From Streptomyces sp. ISL-98 (GTDB taxonomy: Bacteria; Actinomycetota; Actinomycetes; Streptomycetales; Streptomycetaceae): a stretch of 64,000 nt of DNA. Below, one piece after another: positions 1 through 8,041 of this stretch (position 1 is the first letter of the stretch; each line of letters opens with the position of its first letter). The stretch covers positions 62,001 to 126,000 of the forward strand of contig NZ_JAGGPB010000026.1 in assembly GCF_018614055.1 (NCBI RefSeq), in the 5' to 3' direction. Position numbers and translations under genes: made by a program. Under the pieces are notes generated by a model. That model was not told the origin of the DNA, searched no databases, and was given only the letters and a program-made list of their open reading frames with translations.

Positions 1-884
1 ACCTGGTCGAAGGCGTACCCGAGGGTCTTCATCATCGAGTGCCTGCTCGGCCGCCAGACCCCCTTCGTCTGGTACATGCCGCCCTCGTGCCGCCCGATGC
101 GTCCGCCGGAATCGCTCCGCTCGCCCAGCCAGCGCCACCACTTCCGCTGCTTGTCCCGCATCTCCTCCTCGGTGAGGAGCGTGTGATGGGCGGAGGCAGG
201 TTCGCCACCCTGGTAGGTGCCGCCGGGGACGCCGCGCGCGTAGTAGTCGTACTCGTCCTGGAGCTTGCCCAGGGAATGGCCGATCTCGTGCGGTGTGATG
301 AGCGAGGAGAGTGCGTTGCCGCCCGACGCGGTGGCGAAGGTGCCGCCCGCGCCGCCGTACGTATCGCTGTTGGCGAGGCCGACGATCTGCCGGTTGGTGC
401 TCTGCGAACCGGGGATCAGGTCGGCCAGCGCGGCGGCGGCCGCCGAGTCGATGGAGAGCAGCCGCTGAACGCCGGCCGGGTTGCAGCCGCCCCAGAAGCC
501 CATGTTCAGCGGGGTGTCGCGGCGGGGCGCGTCAAGACCGGGATCGCAGTCGACACCGGACTCGGCGGAGGGCAGCTCCACCGCCCAGACGTTGATGTAC
601 GAGCGATAGGAGGCGAACGGCTCCATGCTCCACAGCACGTTGAGGTGCTTGTCGACATCGGCGCGGAAGCCCGGCAGCTCGTCGGCGGTGTAGCCGTCGC
701 CGAGCAGGATGAGATTGAAGCGCTTGTCGGCAGGCCCCGTCAGCTGCAACGGCACCACCCTCGCGTCCGCCGTCACCGGATGCGGCGCAGCCGCCGCAGA
801 CGCGGAGGGTGTGGTGCCCACGGCGCAGGCGGCGATCAGGGCGCCCGCCACCGCGAGGAGCACGGGTCTGTTGCGAAGTCTCAT
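1..884 (-). CDS. Secreted M64-family (IgA-peptidase-like) zinc metallopeptidase, partial
   Basis: Only the first 294 codons are inside the window; the C-terminus lies beyond base 1. The protein starts MRLRNRPVLLAVAG at the ATG on 884 and has a Sec signal peptide ending near residue 35 (PSASA/AAA). Around residue 199 it carries HEIGHSLGKLQDEYDYY, the HExxH zinc motif followed by the D-E-Y signature of M64 peptidases. A GDGYT segment in the first third is also typical. It is therefore very likely an exported zinc endopeptidase; the substrate is unknown, and the IgA name comes from a distant Clostridium relative. The upstream anmK gene ends 66 bases away, so co-transcription is possible. Confidence 0.85.
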   Translation of the reverse strand, partial: MRLRNRPVLLAVAGALIAACAVGTTPSASAAAAPHPVTADARVVPLQLTGPADKRFNLILLGDGYTADELPGFRADVDKHLNVLWSMEPFASYRSYINVWAVELPSAESGVDCDPGLDAPRRDTPLNMGFWGGCNPAGVQRLLSIDSAAAAALADLIPGSQSTNRQIVGLANSDTYGGAGGTFATASGGNALSSLITPHEIGHSLGKLQDEYDYYARGVPGGTYQGGEPASAHHTLLTEEEMRDKQRKWWRWLGERSDSGGRIGRHEGGMYQTKGVWRPSRHSMMKTLGYAFDQ

Positions 885-950
885 GGTGGTGCACCCTCCG
901 TCTGCCGTCACGTCCGGTGATCACGCGGTGGCGGGAGCGTACGGGTGCCC

Positions 951-2177
951 TCAACCTGCCGTAAAGAGGCGGGAGTTGATCGTCAGCTCGATCGGGACGG
1001 TTGTGGCCGATTCCGGCGGGCGCAAACCCCGGCCGCCCGGAGTCACCGAGCCGAGGATGCTCGGGTGGCGGGCGCCCGAGCACGAAGGCACCGTGCCCGG
1101 CAGGCCGTGCGCGGTCAGCCAGCCCAGGACCGCGAAGGCGTACGCCTCCTTGGCGGCCGACGGCAGCCCGAGCTCGTCCGACGTCAGCAGCGGTACACCG
1201 CCGAGCTCCTCGCGCAGCTGCGCCATCAGGACCGGGTTGCGGGTGCCGCCGCCCGAGGCGATCACTTCGGTCGCGCCGAACGGCCGCACTGCTTCGGCGA
1301 CCGTCCTGGCCGTGAGCCGGGTGAGGGTCGCCACGACGTCCTCGGCCGGCAGCGGGCCGAAGCCGGCCAGCGCGGCGCGCAGGTACGGCAGGTTGAACAG
1401 TTCCTTGCCCGTCGTCTTCGGTGCGGGCTTCGCGTAGTACGGCTCGTCCAGAAGCCGTCGCAGCAGCGGCTGGTGGACGGTGCCGCGCGCGGCGAGGGCG
1501 CCGTCCGTGTCGATGGAGGCGTTGGGGTTACGGGAGATACCGGAGTACGTTCCGCCGCCCGCGTAGCTCTGGACCGCCGCGTCGATCAGCGCATTGGCGG
1601 GCCCGGTGTCGAAGGCGAGCGGACCACCGCCGCCCCAACCTCCGTCCAGCACGGTGATGTTGGCGATGCCGCCCAGATTCAACGCCACCGGGACACCCGC
1701 CCGCCCCCGCAGCCACATGACGTCGACCATGCTCACCAGAGGTGCGCCCTGGCCCCCGGCGGCGACATCGCGGGGCCGGAAGCCGGACACGACGGGGCGG
1801 CCCGTCGCCTCGGCGATCCAGGCGGGCTCGCCGATCTGGAGCGTGCCGTGCACCCGGCCGTCCTCGGCCCAGTGATAGACGGTCTGACCGTGCGACGCGA
1901 CCAACTCCGCCCGGCCCTCGCACAGTTCCCGGTCGGCCAGGACCGCGGCCTCCGCGAAGGCCTGCCCGATACGTGTGTCCAGCCTGCACACCGCCGCCAT
2001 GGTGGTCGCCGCGGGCGGCAGCGCCGCGCGCAGCTCCGCCCGCAGATCGTCGGCGTACACCGTGCTGACCATCCCCAGCGGGGTCAGCACCAGGGTGTCC
2101 CCTTCGAGCGTCAGGTCGGCGGCGGCCGCGTCGATCGCGTCGTACGACGTGCCCGACATCAGCCCGATCACCCTCAT
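951..2177 (-). CDS. anmK: Anhydro-N-acetylmuramic acid kinase AnmK
   Basis: 408 residues, close to the family's usual 370-400. The N-terminus reads MRVIGLMSGTSYDAIDA, the AnmK nucleotide-binding signature (commonly GLMSGTSxDGID; this protein has A for G). ASHGQTVYHW, LNLGGIAN and the FDTGPANALID stretch are further family motifs. The enzyme opens the 1,6-anhydro ring of cell-wall-derived anhydro-MurNAc and phosphorylates it to MurNAc-6-phosphate, a step of peptidoglycan recycling in the cytoplasm. It follows an MHS transporter gene by 24 bases and is probably translated from the same message. No MurQ etherase is visible in the window. Confidence 0.95.
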   Translation of the reverse strand: MRVIGLMSGTSYDAIDAAAADLTLEGDTLVLTPLGMVSTVYADDLRAELRAALPPAATTMAAVCRLDTRIGQAFAEAAVLADRELCEGRAELVASHGQTVYHWAEDGRVHGTLQIGEPAWIAEATGRPVVSGFRPRDVAAGGQGAPLVSMVDVMWLRGRAGVPVALNLGGIANITVLDGGWGGGGPLAFDTGPANALIDAAVQSYAGGGTYSGISRNPNASIDTDGALAARGTVHQPLLRRLLDEPYYAKPAPKTTGKELFNLPYLRAALAGFGPLPAEDVVATLTRLTARTVAEAVRPFGATEVIASGGGTRNPVLMAQLREELGGVPLLTSDELGLPSAAKEAYAFAVLGWLTAHGLPGTVPSCSGARHPSILGSVTPGGRGLRPPESATTVPIELTINSRLFTAG

Positions 2178-2201
2178 CGCGGCGCCCTCATCCCAGCCCC
2201 T

Positions 2202-3503
2202 TCATCGCAGCGCCCTCTTGTGGTCGTCGCCGCGCAGCGTGAGCAGGGCGATCACGCTGACCGCGCAGGTCGCCGCCGCGTAGTACGCCGGGATGTCGAC
2301 GTTGCCCGTGCGCTTGATCATTTCGGTGATGATGAGCCCCGCACAGCCCGAGAAGACGGCGTTGGAGAGCGAGTACGAAAGGCCGAGTCCCGTATAGCGG
2401 ACGGTCGTCGGGAACATCTCGGCCAGCATCGCGGGACCCGGCCCCGCCATCAGCCCGACGGCCGCACCCGCACCGAACAGGGCCGCCCCCTTGGCGTACG
2501 TCGACACGTCCGGGTTCTGCACCAGGTTCAGCAGCGGCAGCGCGAGCGCGACGACCAGTACCGCGCCGGCCAGCATCACCTTCCGCCGCCCGATCCGGTC
2601 ACTGACGATGCCCGCGGGCAGGATCGAGGCCGCGAAGCCCAGGTTGGCCAGGACGGTGGCGACGAGCGCCTCCTGGAATGTGGCGTTCAGGGTGCTCTGC
2701 AGGTACGAGGGGAGGACGACCAGGAAGGTGTAGCCCGCCGCCGACCAGCCCATGACGCGTCCGGCGCCCAGCGCGACGGCCCTGACGGTCTCGCCGACGG
2801 GTGGCCGCACCGGCTCGTGCTTCTCGCGCGTCTCCCTGGTGAAGGCGGGCGTCTCGTCCAGGCGCAGCCGCAGCCACAGCGCGACCAGCCCGAGCGGCAG
2901 GGTCAGGAGGAAGGGCAGCCGCCATCCCCACCCGTTCAGCTGCGACTCGGTGAGTACGGTCGCGAGCAGCGCCGCCGCGCCCGCGCCCCCGAGCAGCCCG
3001 AGCGCCACCGTGAACGACTGCCAGGCCCCGTACCGGCCGCGCCGTCCCGGCGGGGCGAACTCCGTCATGACCGACACCGCGCCGCCGAACTCCCCGCCCG
3101 CCGAGAGGCCCTGCAGAATCCGCAGCAGAGTGAGCAGCCAGGGCGCAGCCGCGCCGATCGTGGCGTACGTGGGCAGGACACCGATCAGTGCCGTCGCGCC
3201 GGTCATCAGGCAGATCACCAGGATCAGGGTGGGCCGCCGCCCGATACGGTCACCCAGTCGGCCGAAGACCGCGGCCCCGATGGGGCGGAAGAAGAACGCC
3301 AGGGCGAAGGACGCGTACGTCTTGACGAGTCCCTCGACGTCGCTGCCGCCCTCGGGGGTGAAGAAGTGCGACGCGATGATGGTGGCGAAGTAGCCGTAGA
3401 CGCCGAATTCGTACCACTCGATGAAGTTGCCCACGGATCCCGCCACCAGCGCTCGACGCGATCGTGACGGCTGGGTCTGCACAGGGGCGGGTGCGGCGGC
3501 CAT
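2202..3503 (-). CDS. MFS transporter, metabolite:proton symporter (MHS) type
   Basis: 433 residues with about 12 hydrophobic segments. The start SVGNFIEWYEFGVYGYFATIIA and the loop GRLGDRIGRRPTL are hallmarks of the MHS branch of the major facilitator superfamily (ShiA, ProP, KgtP relatives), which imports organic acids, betaines or similar solutes with protons. FGGAVSVMTEFAPPGRRGRYGAWQ between TM4 and TM5 also fits. The ATG at 3503 follows a divergent region of 113 bases. It precedes anmK by 24 bases, so a link to cell-wall sugar recycling is possible but is inference; the substrate cannot be read from the sequence. Confidence 0.88.
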   Translation of the reverse strand: MAAAPAPVQTQPSRSRRALVAGSVGNFIEWYEFGVYGYFATIIASHFFTPEGGSDVEGLVKTYASFALAFFFRPIGAAVFGRLGDRIGRRPTLILVICLMTGATALIGVLPTYATIGAAAPWLLTLLRILQGLSAGGEFGGAVSVMTEFAPPGRRGRYGAWQSFTVALGLLGGAGAAALLATVLTESQLNGWGWRLPFLLTLPLGLVALWLRLRLDETPAFTRETREKHEPVRPPVGETVRAVALGAGRVMGWSAAGYTFLVVLPSYLQSTLNATFQEALVATVLANLGFAASILPAGIVSDRIGRRKVMLAGAVLVVALALPLLNLVQNPDVSTYAKGAALFGAGAAVGLMAGPGPAMLAEMFPTTVRYTGLGLSYSLSNAVFSGCAGLIITEMIKRTGNVDIPAYYAAATCAVSVIALLTLRGDDHKRALR

Positions 3504-3562
3504 GGCGGAAAGCTTCAGTTTCCCTGCGGGTGATTGTCAATAACTTTCACCGGGTCGGCCGT

Positions 3563-3595
3563 ACGGGCCGACGGCAGCGGTCGCCGTCGGCCCGT
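3563..3595 (-). terminator. Rho-independent-like hairpin after the exported-protein pair
   Basis: Perfect 13-bp inverted repeat (arms 3563-3575 and 3583-3595, 7-base loop), 22 bases after the stop of the minus-strand gene ending at 3617. No U-run is present, as is usual for Streptomyces terminators. Confidence 0.7.
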
Positions 3596-3616
3596 CGGCC
3601 CGTCAGATGCCCGGTG

Positions 3617-4399
3617 TCAGACGCCCGGCGGCACCCGCGACGGGCGGCCCGAGCCGCGCGTCAGGTTGTATCCGGCGATGGCCGCGATCGCCCCGAGGAC
3701 GCCCCCGCCCACCGTCCAGAGCCAGCGGTCCGACCACCAGCTCGACGCCGACTCCGTCGCCTCGGCCACCTTCGGGTCGGAGATTCCGGCCACCAGCGGT
3801 ACGGACAGCGCGCCGTCCACCGCGCGGGAACCGCCCGCGTCCTTCGTCGTCGCCCCGACCTCCGCGTGCACCGGCAGACCGAGGTCCTCCTGAGGCAGGT
3901 CGACGACCGTCAGCCGTACGTAGTAACTCCCGGGCAGCGGATCGTTGTCCCACGGCTCCGCCCAGGCCCGGACCGTGCGCAGGGTGCAGGACAGGTCGAC
4001 CGAGGCGGCGTCCTTCGGTGCCGCCTTGGTCTGGCTGCCGTAGACGCAGGCCTGACGCCGGCGCAGTCCGTCGTAGACGTCGATCCGCCAGGTTGCCGCG
4101 CCGTGCCGCGCGGCGGCCTCGGGCAGCTTCACCGTGGCCTTCACGGTGGCGGTACGCCCCGCGTCGGCCTCGAACACCCAGTACAGGTAGTCACCGGTGG
4201 ACGCGTCGGCCGTGGCCCGCTGGTCCTGCCGGATCTTCGTCGCCGTACGGAACGTGGTGCCCGCCTCGGTCGGCGCGGCCTCGTCCCCGCTCTCGGTCGG
4301 GCTCGGAGCGGGGGAGTCCGCCAGTGCGGCGGGCGCCCCGGCAGCGAAGAGGGCGGCGGCGGTCAGCAGTACACCCGTGAACACGCGTGTCGTACGCAT
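3617..4399 (-). CDS. Exported, C-terminally membrane-anchored protein of unknown function
   Basis: 260 residues from the ATG at 4399, whose A is the last base of the preceding VWA gene's TGA in an ATGA overlap, so translation is coupled. A Sec signal peptide (residues 1-28, ending PAALADS) is followed by a Pro/Ser/Thr-rich segment, a beta-rich extracytoplasmic region of about 160 residues containing two well-spaced cysteines, and one membrane helix near the C-terminus (LWTVGGGVLGAIAAIAGY) before a short basic tail. The topology is outside domain plus anchor. No domain is recognised. Coupling with the VWA protein suggests both form one surface complex. Confidence 0.8.
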   Translation of the reverse strand: MRTTRVFTGVLLTAAALFAAGAPAALADSPAPSPTESGDEAAPTEAGTTFRTATKIRQDQRATADASTGDYLYWVFEADAGRTATVKATVKLPEAAARHGAATWRIDVYDGLRRRQACVYGSQTKAAPKDAASVDLSCTLRTVRAWAEPWDNDPLPGSYYVRLTVVDLPQEDLGLPVHAEVGATTKDAGGSRAVDGALSVPLVAGISDPKVAEATESASSWWSDRWLWTVGGGVLGAIAAIAGYNLTRGSGRPSRVPPGV

Positions 4400-5682
4400 C
4401 AGTTGGTCCTCCAGACCGCAAAGCGCCAGCGCGAGATCCAGCCCCACAGCAGACCGGCGACCAGACCGGTCAGCGCGAGCACACCGAGCAGCCACCAGCC
4501 CCGACCGAGACCGAACGACGCCACGTCCGAGGAGGCGTCAGGTCCGTCCACCAGGTCGATGGTGAGCTCGACCGGCAGGCCGGGGGTGGTCTTCACCGAG
4601 GCGGGAGCGGAGAAGGAGTTGCTGACCTGGAGACATACGCTCTCCGCGGCCGGCTTGACCTCCCCGTCCAGGTCGTCGTCGAGCGGAGCCTTCGGATAGC
4701 GCAGTCCGGTCGAGATCACATCCGTACGGCCGTCACCGGCCTCCGAACCGCGCACGATCTCCCGCCCGCGCTCGGTGACCGCCCGCAGCAGTACGCCGTA
4801 GTCGCGGTCGACGGCACGGTCGGCGCCGATGCTGACCGAGGCCCGCAGTTCCTGACCGGGCAGGACGTCGACCCGGTACCAGCGGTGCTCCGAGAACTTC
4901 TCGCGGTCGGCGTAGAGGCCCGCCTTGAGCAGCGGCGCGTCCGCGCACTGGGCCGCGCCCTCGGTCGCCACCGGATTGACGACGGGTTCGGCGGCGCGGT
5001 CCACCAACTGGCTTACGCGCTCGGACAGTTCGTCCTTGTGCTGCACAGCGGTGTACGTACCGCCGGTGGCCTCCGCGATACAGGTCAGCTGCTGGCGGAT
5101 CTTCGCGTTCGGGACCAGTCCGAGCGTGTCCACGACCAGCTGGGTGCCCTTCGCGGCGATCTCGCGCGCGACCTCGCACGGGTCGAGTGGCCCGCAGGTG
5201 TCCTCGCCGTCCGTGATGAGCACGATTCGGCGGGAGCCGCTGCCGCCCTCCAGATCGTCGGCCGCCCCGAGGAGGGCGGGCCCGATCGGCGTCCAGCCGG
5301 TGGGCGCGAGCGTGGCGACGGCGGTCTTCGCCTCGGTCCTGTCCAACGGGCCGACCGGGTACAGCTGCTTGGTGTCCTTGCAGCCGGTCTTCCTGTCGTC
5401 GCCGGGGTAGTCGGCGCCGAGCGTGCGTATGCCGAGCTGCACTTCGGCGGGAACCGCGTCGAGCACCTCGTTGAACGCCTGCTTGGCGGCGGCCATCCGG
5501 GACTGGCCGTCGATGTCCTTGGCCCGCATCGAACCGCTGACGTCGAGCACCAGCTCGACCTTGGGGGACTCTTGTGCGCCCGGTTCGTCGGCGGCAGTGG
5601 CTGTGCCGGCCGGGACGAGCCCGGCGGACAGGGCGACGAGCAGGCCGAACGCCCCGGCCGCCAGCCGTTTTCTTGTGATCAT
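4399..5682 (-). CDS. Surface-anchored von Willebrand factor A domain protein
   Basis: 427 residues. A signal peptide (1-31, ending TATAADE) is followed by a VWA domain at about residues 41-225 with a complete MIDAS metal site: DVSGS at 47-51, a conserved Thr in the PTGWTPIGPAL loop and ITDGEDTCG further on. Residues 250-380 form a second beta-rich region, and a single helix (WWLLGVLALTGLVAGLLWGWI) with a basic tail anchors the protein. VWA domains with intact MIDAS bind protein ligands through Mg or Ca. The gene overlaps the next by 1 base. The role is unknown; similar pairs recur in Streptomyces (recollection, not checked). Confidence 0.88.
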   Translation of the reverse strand: MITRKRLAAGAFGLLVALSAGLVPAGTATAADEPGAQESPKVELVLDVSGSMRAKDIDGQSRMAAAKQAFNEVLDAVPAEVQLGIRTLGADYPGDDRKTGCKDTKQLYPVGPLDRTEAKTAVATLAPTGWTPIGPALLGAADDLEGGSGSRRIVLITDGEDTCGPLDPCEVAREIAAKGTQLVVDTLGLVPNAKIRQQLTCIAEATGGTYTAVQHKDELSERVSQLVDRAAEPVVNPVATEGAAQCADAPLLKAGLYADREKFSEHRWYRVDVLPGQELRASVSIGADRAVDRDYGVLLRAVTERGREIVRGSEAGDGRTDVISTGLRYPKAPLDDDLDGEVKPAAESVCLQVSNSFSAPASVKTTPGLPVELTIDLVDGPDASSDVASFGLGRGWWLLGVLALTGLVAGLLWGWISRWRFAVWRTN

Positions 5683-5756
5683 CGCCGGATCTTATTGAAG
5701 TTCGTCTCCCGCCCCCAAAACACCGGCAGGCGAGGGCCTTCGGATACGTTGCCTCC

Positions 5757-6401
5757 ATGGCAATAAGCACCGCGTTGTGGTCCTTCGCCCTGGTCGTAGG
5801 GCTCCTCACGCTCACCCCCGGCCTCGACACCGCACTCGTCCTGCGGACCTCCGCACTCGGCCGCGCCAAGCAGGCGTGGGGCGTGGTCCTCGGCATCCAG
5901 ACCGGCACACTGCTCTGGGGCGCACTCACCTCCCTCGGCGTGACCGCCGTGCTCACCGCTTCCCAGCTCGCTTACGAAATCCTGCGCTGGGCCGGCGCCG
6001 CCTACCTGGTGTGGATGGGCGCGCGCATGATCGTCGACACATGGCGCGGCGACCGCTCCGACGTGGCCGAGGGCGAAGCCGACGCGCTGACGACCGGCAC
6101 GGACACGGTGGCCGGAGGCTGGCGCCAGGGAACGCTCACCAACCTCCTCAACCCCAAGGTCGGCGTCTTCTACGTCGCCGTCCTGCCCCAGTTCATCCCG
6201 GCGGGCGCCCCGCACTTCACCACGGGCCTGCTGCTGACGGGCGTACACATCCTGCTGGGGCTGGTGTGGTCGGCCCTGCTCATCGCCTTCGCCCGCGCGC
6301 TGCGCGGCTGGCTCCGGAAGCCGCGGGCGCGGCGTCTGCTGGACCGCATCACCGGAACGGTCGTCGCCGGATTCGGACTGCGCCTCGCGACAGCCGACTG
6401 A
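5757..6401 (+). CDS. LysE-family amino acid/metabolite exporter
   Basis: 214 residues with about six membrane segments. The opening MAISTALWSFALVVGLLTLTPGLDTALVLRTS and NLLNPKVGVFYVAVLPQF are the conserved LysE/RhtB translocator motifs (TPGP-like loop and NPK). These proteins export single amino acids or related small molecules across the cytoplasmic membrane. ATG at 5757 follows the divergent promoter region shared with the VWA gene (74 bases between the two starts). Its substrate cannot be predicted. It converges on the cupin gene with an 18-base gap. Confidence 0.9.
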   Translation: MAISTALWSFALVVGLLTLTPGLDTALVLRTSALGRAKQAWGVVLGIQTGTLLWGALTSLGVTAVLTASQLAYEILRWAGAAYLVWMGARMIVDTWRGDRSDVAEGEADALTTGTDTVAGGWRQGTLTNLLNPKVGVFYVAVLPQFIPAGAPHFTTGLLLTGVHILLGLVWSALLIAFARALRGWLRKPRARRLLDRITGTVVAGFGLRLATAD

Positions 6402-6419
6402 GCTGTCACGACTGAGCTG

Positions 6420-6842
6420 TCAGAGCGCGTGCCCCGTCGTGGCGTCCACGTGCGCCGGTACGGGATCGTGGCGGTCGCCCACGGTGGAGGTGCCCGACGG
6501 CTCGAACAGCAGCAGCGAGGCGCCGTCCGTCGAGGACGGCTTGTGCCATGTGCCGCGCGGGACGACGTACACCGAACCGGTGGGGAGGACGACGGACCGC
6601 TCGGCGCCGTCCTCCCGTCCGTCCGCCCGCAGGGCGATGGTCAGTTCGCCGCCGAGAACCTGGAAGAACTCGTCGGTGTCCTCGTGGACGTGCCATACGT
6701 GCTCGCCCGCGACCTTGGCGACGCGTACGTCGTAGTCGTTGACGCGGGTCACGATGTGTGGGCTCCACAGTGCGTCGAAGGAATCCAGGGCGTGGGCGAG
6801 TGAGGTCGGTTCGTTCTGCCTGCTCAGTTCGTACGTCGTCAT
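6420..6842 (-). CDS. Cupin-domain protein
   Basis: 140 residues starting MTTYELSRQNEPTS at the ATG on 6842. HVWHVHEDTDEFFQVLGGEL is cupin motif 1 with metal-type His, His, Glu residues, and PRGTWHKP is motif 2, so a single small beta-barrel with a metal site is expected. Many such proteins are sugar isomerases, dioxygenases or ligand sensors; the function is not defined here. It is divergent from the GlxA-like regulator gene across a 52-base gap, so that regulator may control it. Confidence 0.85.
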   Translation of the reverse strand: MTTYELSRQNEPTSLAHALDSFDALWSPHIVTRVNDYDVRVAKVAGEHVWHVHEDTDEFFQVLGGELTIALRADGREDGAERSVVLPTGSVYVVPRGTWHKPSSTDGASLLLFEPSGTSTVGDRHDPVPAHVDATTGHAL

Positions 6843-6894
6843 GTCCTCATCGTCGTCCCTGGTCCGGGGCCGCCGTGAGTGATAGGAATCGCAC

Positions 6895-7944
6895 ATGACG
6901 CAAGGATCCTCGCACGCGCTCCACCGGGTCGTCGTCATCGTCGACGAGAACTCGAACCCCTTCGAGCTCAGCTGCGCCACCGAAGTGTTCGGGCTGCGGC
7001 GCACATCCGAACTCGGCCGTGAGCTCTACGACTTCACGCTGTGCGCCCCGGAGCCCCGCACGCTGATGAGAGACGGGCTCTTCACGCTCTCGGGAGTCGC
7101 CGGGCTGGAGGCGGCCGACACCGCGGACACGCTGATCGTGCCCAACCGGCCGGACGCCCACGTGCCGCGCCGCCCGGCGGTGCTGGACGCCGTACGGCGG
7201 GCGCACGCACGAGGTGCGCGGCTGGTGGGCTTCTGCAGCGGCGCCTTCACGCTTGCCGAGGCGGGCGTGCTCGACGGGCGCCGGGCCACCGCGCACTGGC
7301 GGTGGTCGGACTCCTTCCGGGCGCGTTTCCCCGCTGTGCGGCTCGAACCGGACGTGCTGTTCGTGGACGACGGCGAGATCCTCACCGCGGCGGGCAGTGC
7401 GGCCGCCCTCGACCTCGGGCTGCACCTGGTCCGCCGCGACCACGGCGCGGAGGCCGCCGCAGCCGTGAGCCGCCGCCTGGTCTTCGCCGTCCACCGCGAC
7501 GGCGGCCAGCGCCAGTTCATCGAGCAACCGCTGCCCGCCGCCCGCGACACCTCCCTCGGCCCGTTGCTCGACTGGGCCAGAGAACGGCTCGGTACCCCGC
7601 TGACCGTGACCGGCATGGCCGCGCAGGCCGCGGTCAGCCCGGCCACGCTGCACCGCCGCTTCCGCGCACAGCTGGGCACCACACCGCTGGCCTGGCTCAC
7701 CGCGGAGCGCGTCGTACTGGCCTGCCGCCTGATGGAGCGTGGTGAGCCGGCCATCGAATCGGTGGCGCGCGCGAGCGGCCTCGGTACGGCCGCGAACCTC
7801 CGCGCCCAGCTCCGCCGCCGTACGGGCCTCACCCCGAGCGCGTACCGCGAGCGGTTCGGCCCGAGTGCCCCCAGCGAACCCGGCGAAGTCGACGAACCCA
7901 GCGAAGCCAGCGAAGTCGACGAACCCAGTGCCTCCCCTGCCTGA
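6895..7944 (+). CDS. GlxA-family transcriptional regulator (DJ-1/PfpI domain plus AraC HTH)
   Basis: 349 residues. Residues 10-180 form a DJ-1/PfpI (GATase1-like) domain with the nucleophile-elbow sequence GFCSGAFTLAEAG; residues about 215-320 are an AraC-type double helix-turn-helix (VTGMAAQAAVSPATLHRRFRAQ and the second HTH ending GLTPSAYRERF). Such proteins regulate amino acid or amine metabolism genes. The C-terminus is an acidic Glu/Pro/Ser tail built by an in-frame tandem repeat. It lies between the divergent cupin gene and an amino acid ABC transporter, both plausible targets. Confidence 0.92.
   Translation: MTQGSSHALHRVVVIVDENSNPFELSCATEVFGLRRTSELGRELYDFTLCAPEPRTLMRDGLFTLSGVAGLEAADTADTLIVPNRPDAHVPRRPAVLDAVRRAHARGARLVGFCSGAFTLAEAGVLDGRRATAHWRWSDSFRARFPAVRLEPDVLFVDDGEILTAAGSAAALDLGLHLVRRDHGAEAAAAVSRRLVFAVHRDGGQRQFIEQPLPAARDTSLGPLLDWARERLGTPLTVTGMAAQAAVSPATLHRRFRAQLGTTPLAWLTAERVVLACRLMERGEPAIESVARASGLGTAANLRAQLRRRTGLTPSAYRERFGPSAPSEPGEVDEPSEASEVDEPSASPA
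7883..7928 (+). repeat. In-frame 27-base tandem repeat in the regulator's tail
   Basis: A 19-base identical unit occurs at 7883-7901 and 7910-7928, a period of 27 bases (9 codons), encoding two copies of a GluValAspGluProSer-type segment in the acidic C-terminus of the GlxA-like regulator. Confidence 0.85.
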
Positions 7945-7964
7945 ACCGGCCAGAATTCACCGTC

Positions 7965-8031
7965 TTGCAATACATTCCAGGATGCGGACGATTCCCCATG
8001 TGACCTGGACAAACGCCCTCGCGTACTGCAA
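7965..8031. promoter_or_regulatory. Inverted TTGCAATAC / GTACTGCAA half-sites before the ABC operon
   Basis: TTGCAATAC at 7965-7973 and GTACTGCAA at 8023-8031 are inverted copies (8 of 9 match) within the 97-base leader of the ABC transporter operon. They could be regulator half-sites; TTGCAA could also serve as a -35 element. Confidence 0.35.
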
Positions 8032-8041
8032 CTCTCCCGCC

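Noticed and set aside
945..3467. An 840-codon plus-strand open frame over AnmK and the MHS transporter
   Set aside because: Arg/Gly/Gln-rich translation with no motifs, antisense to two well-supported genes.
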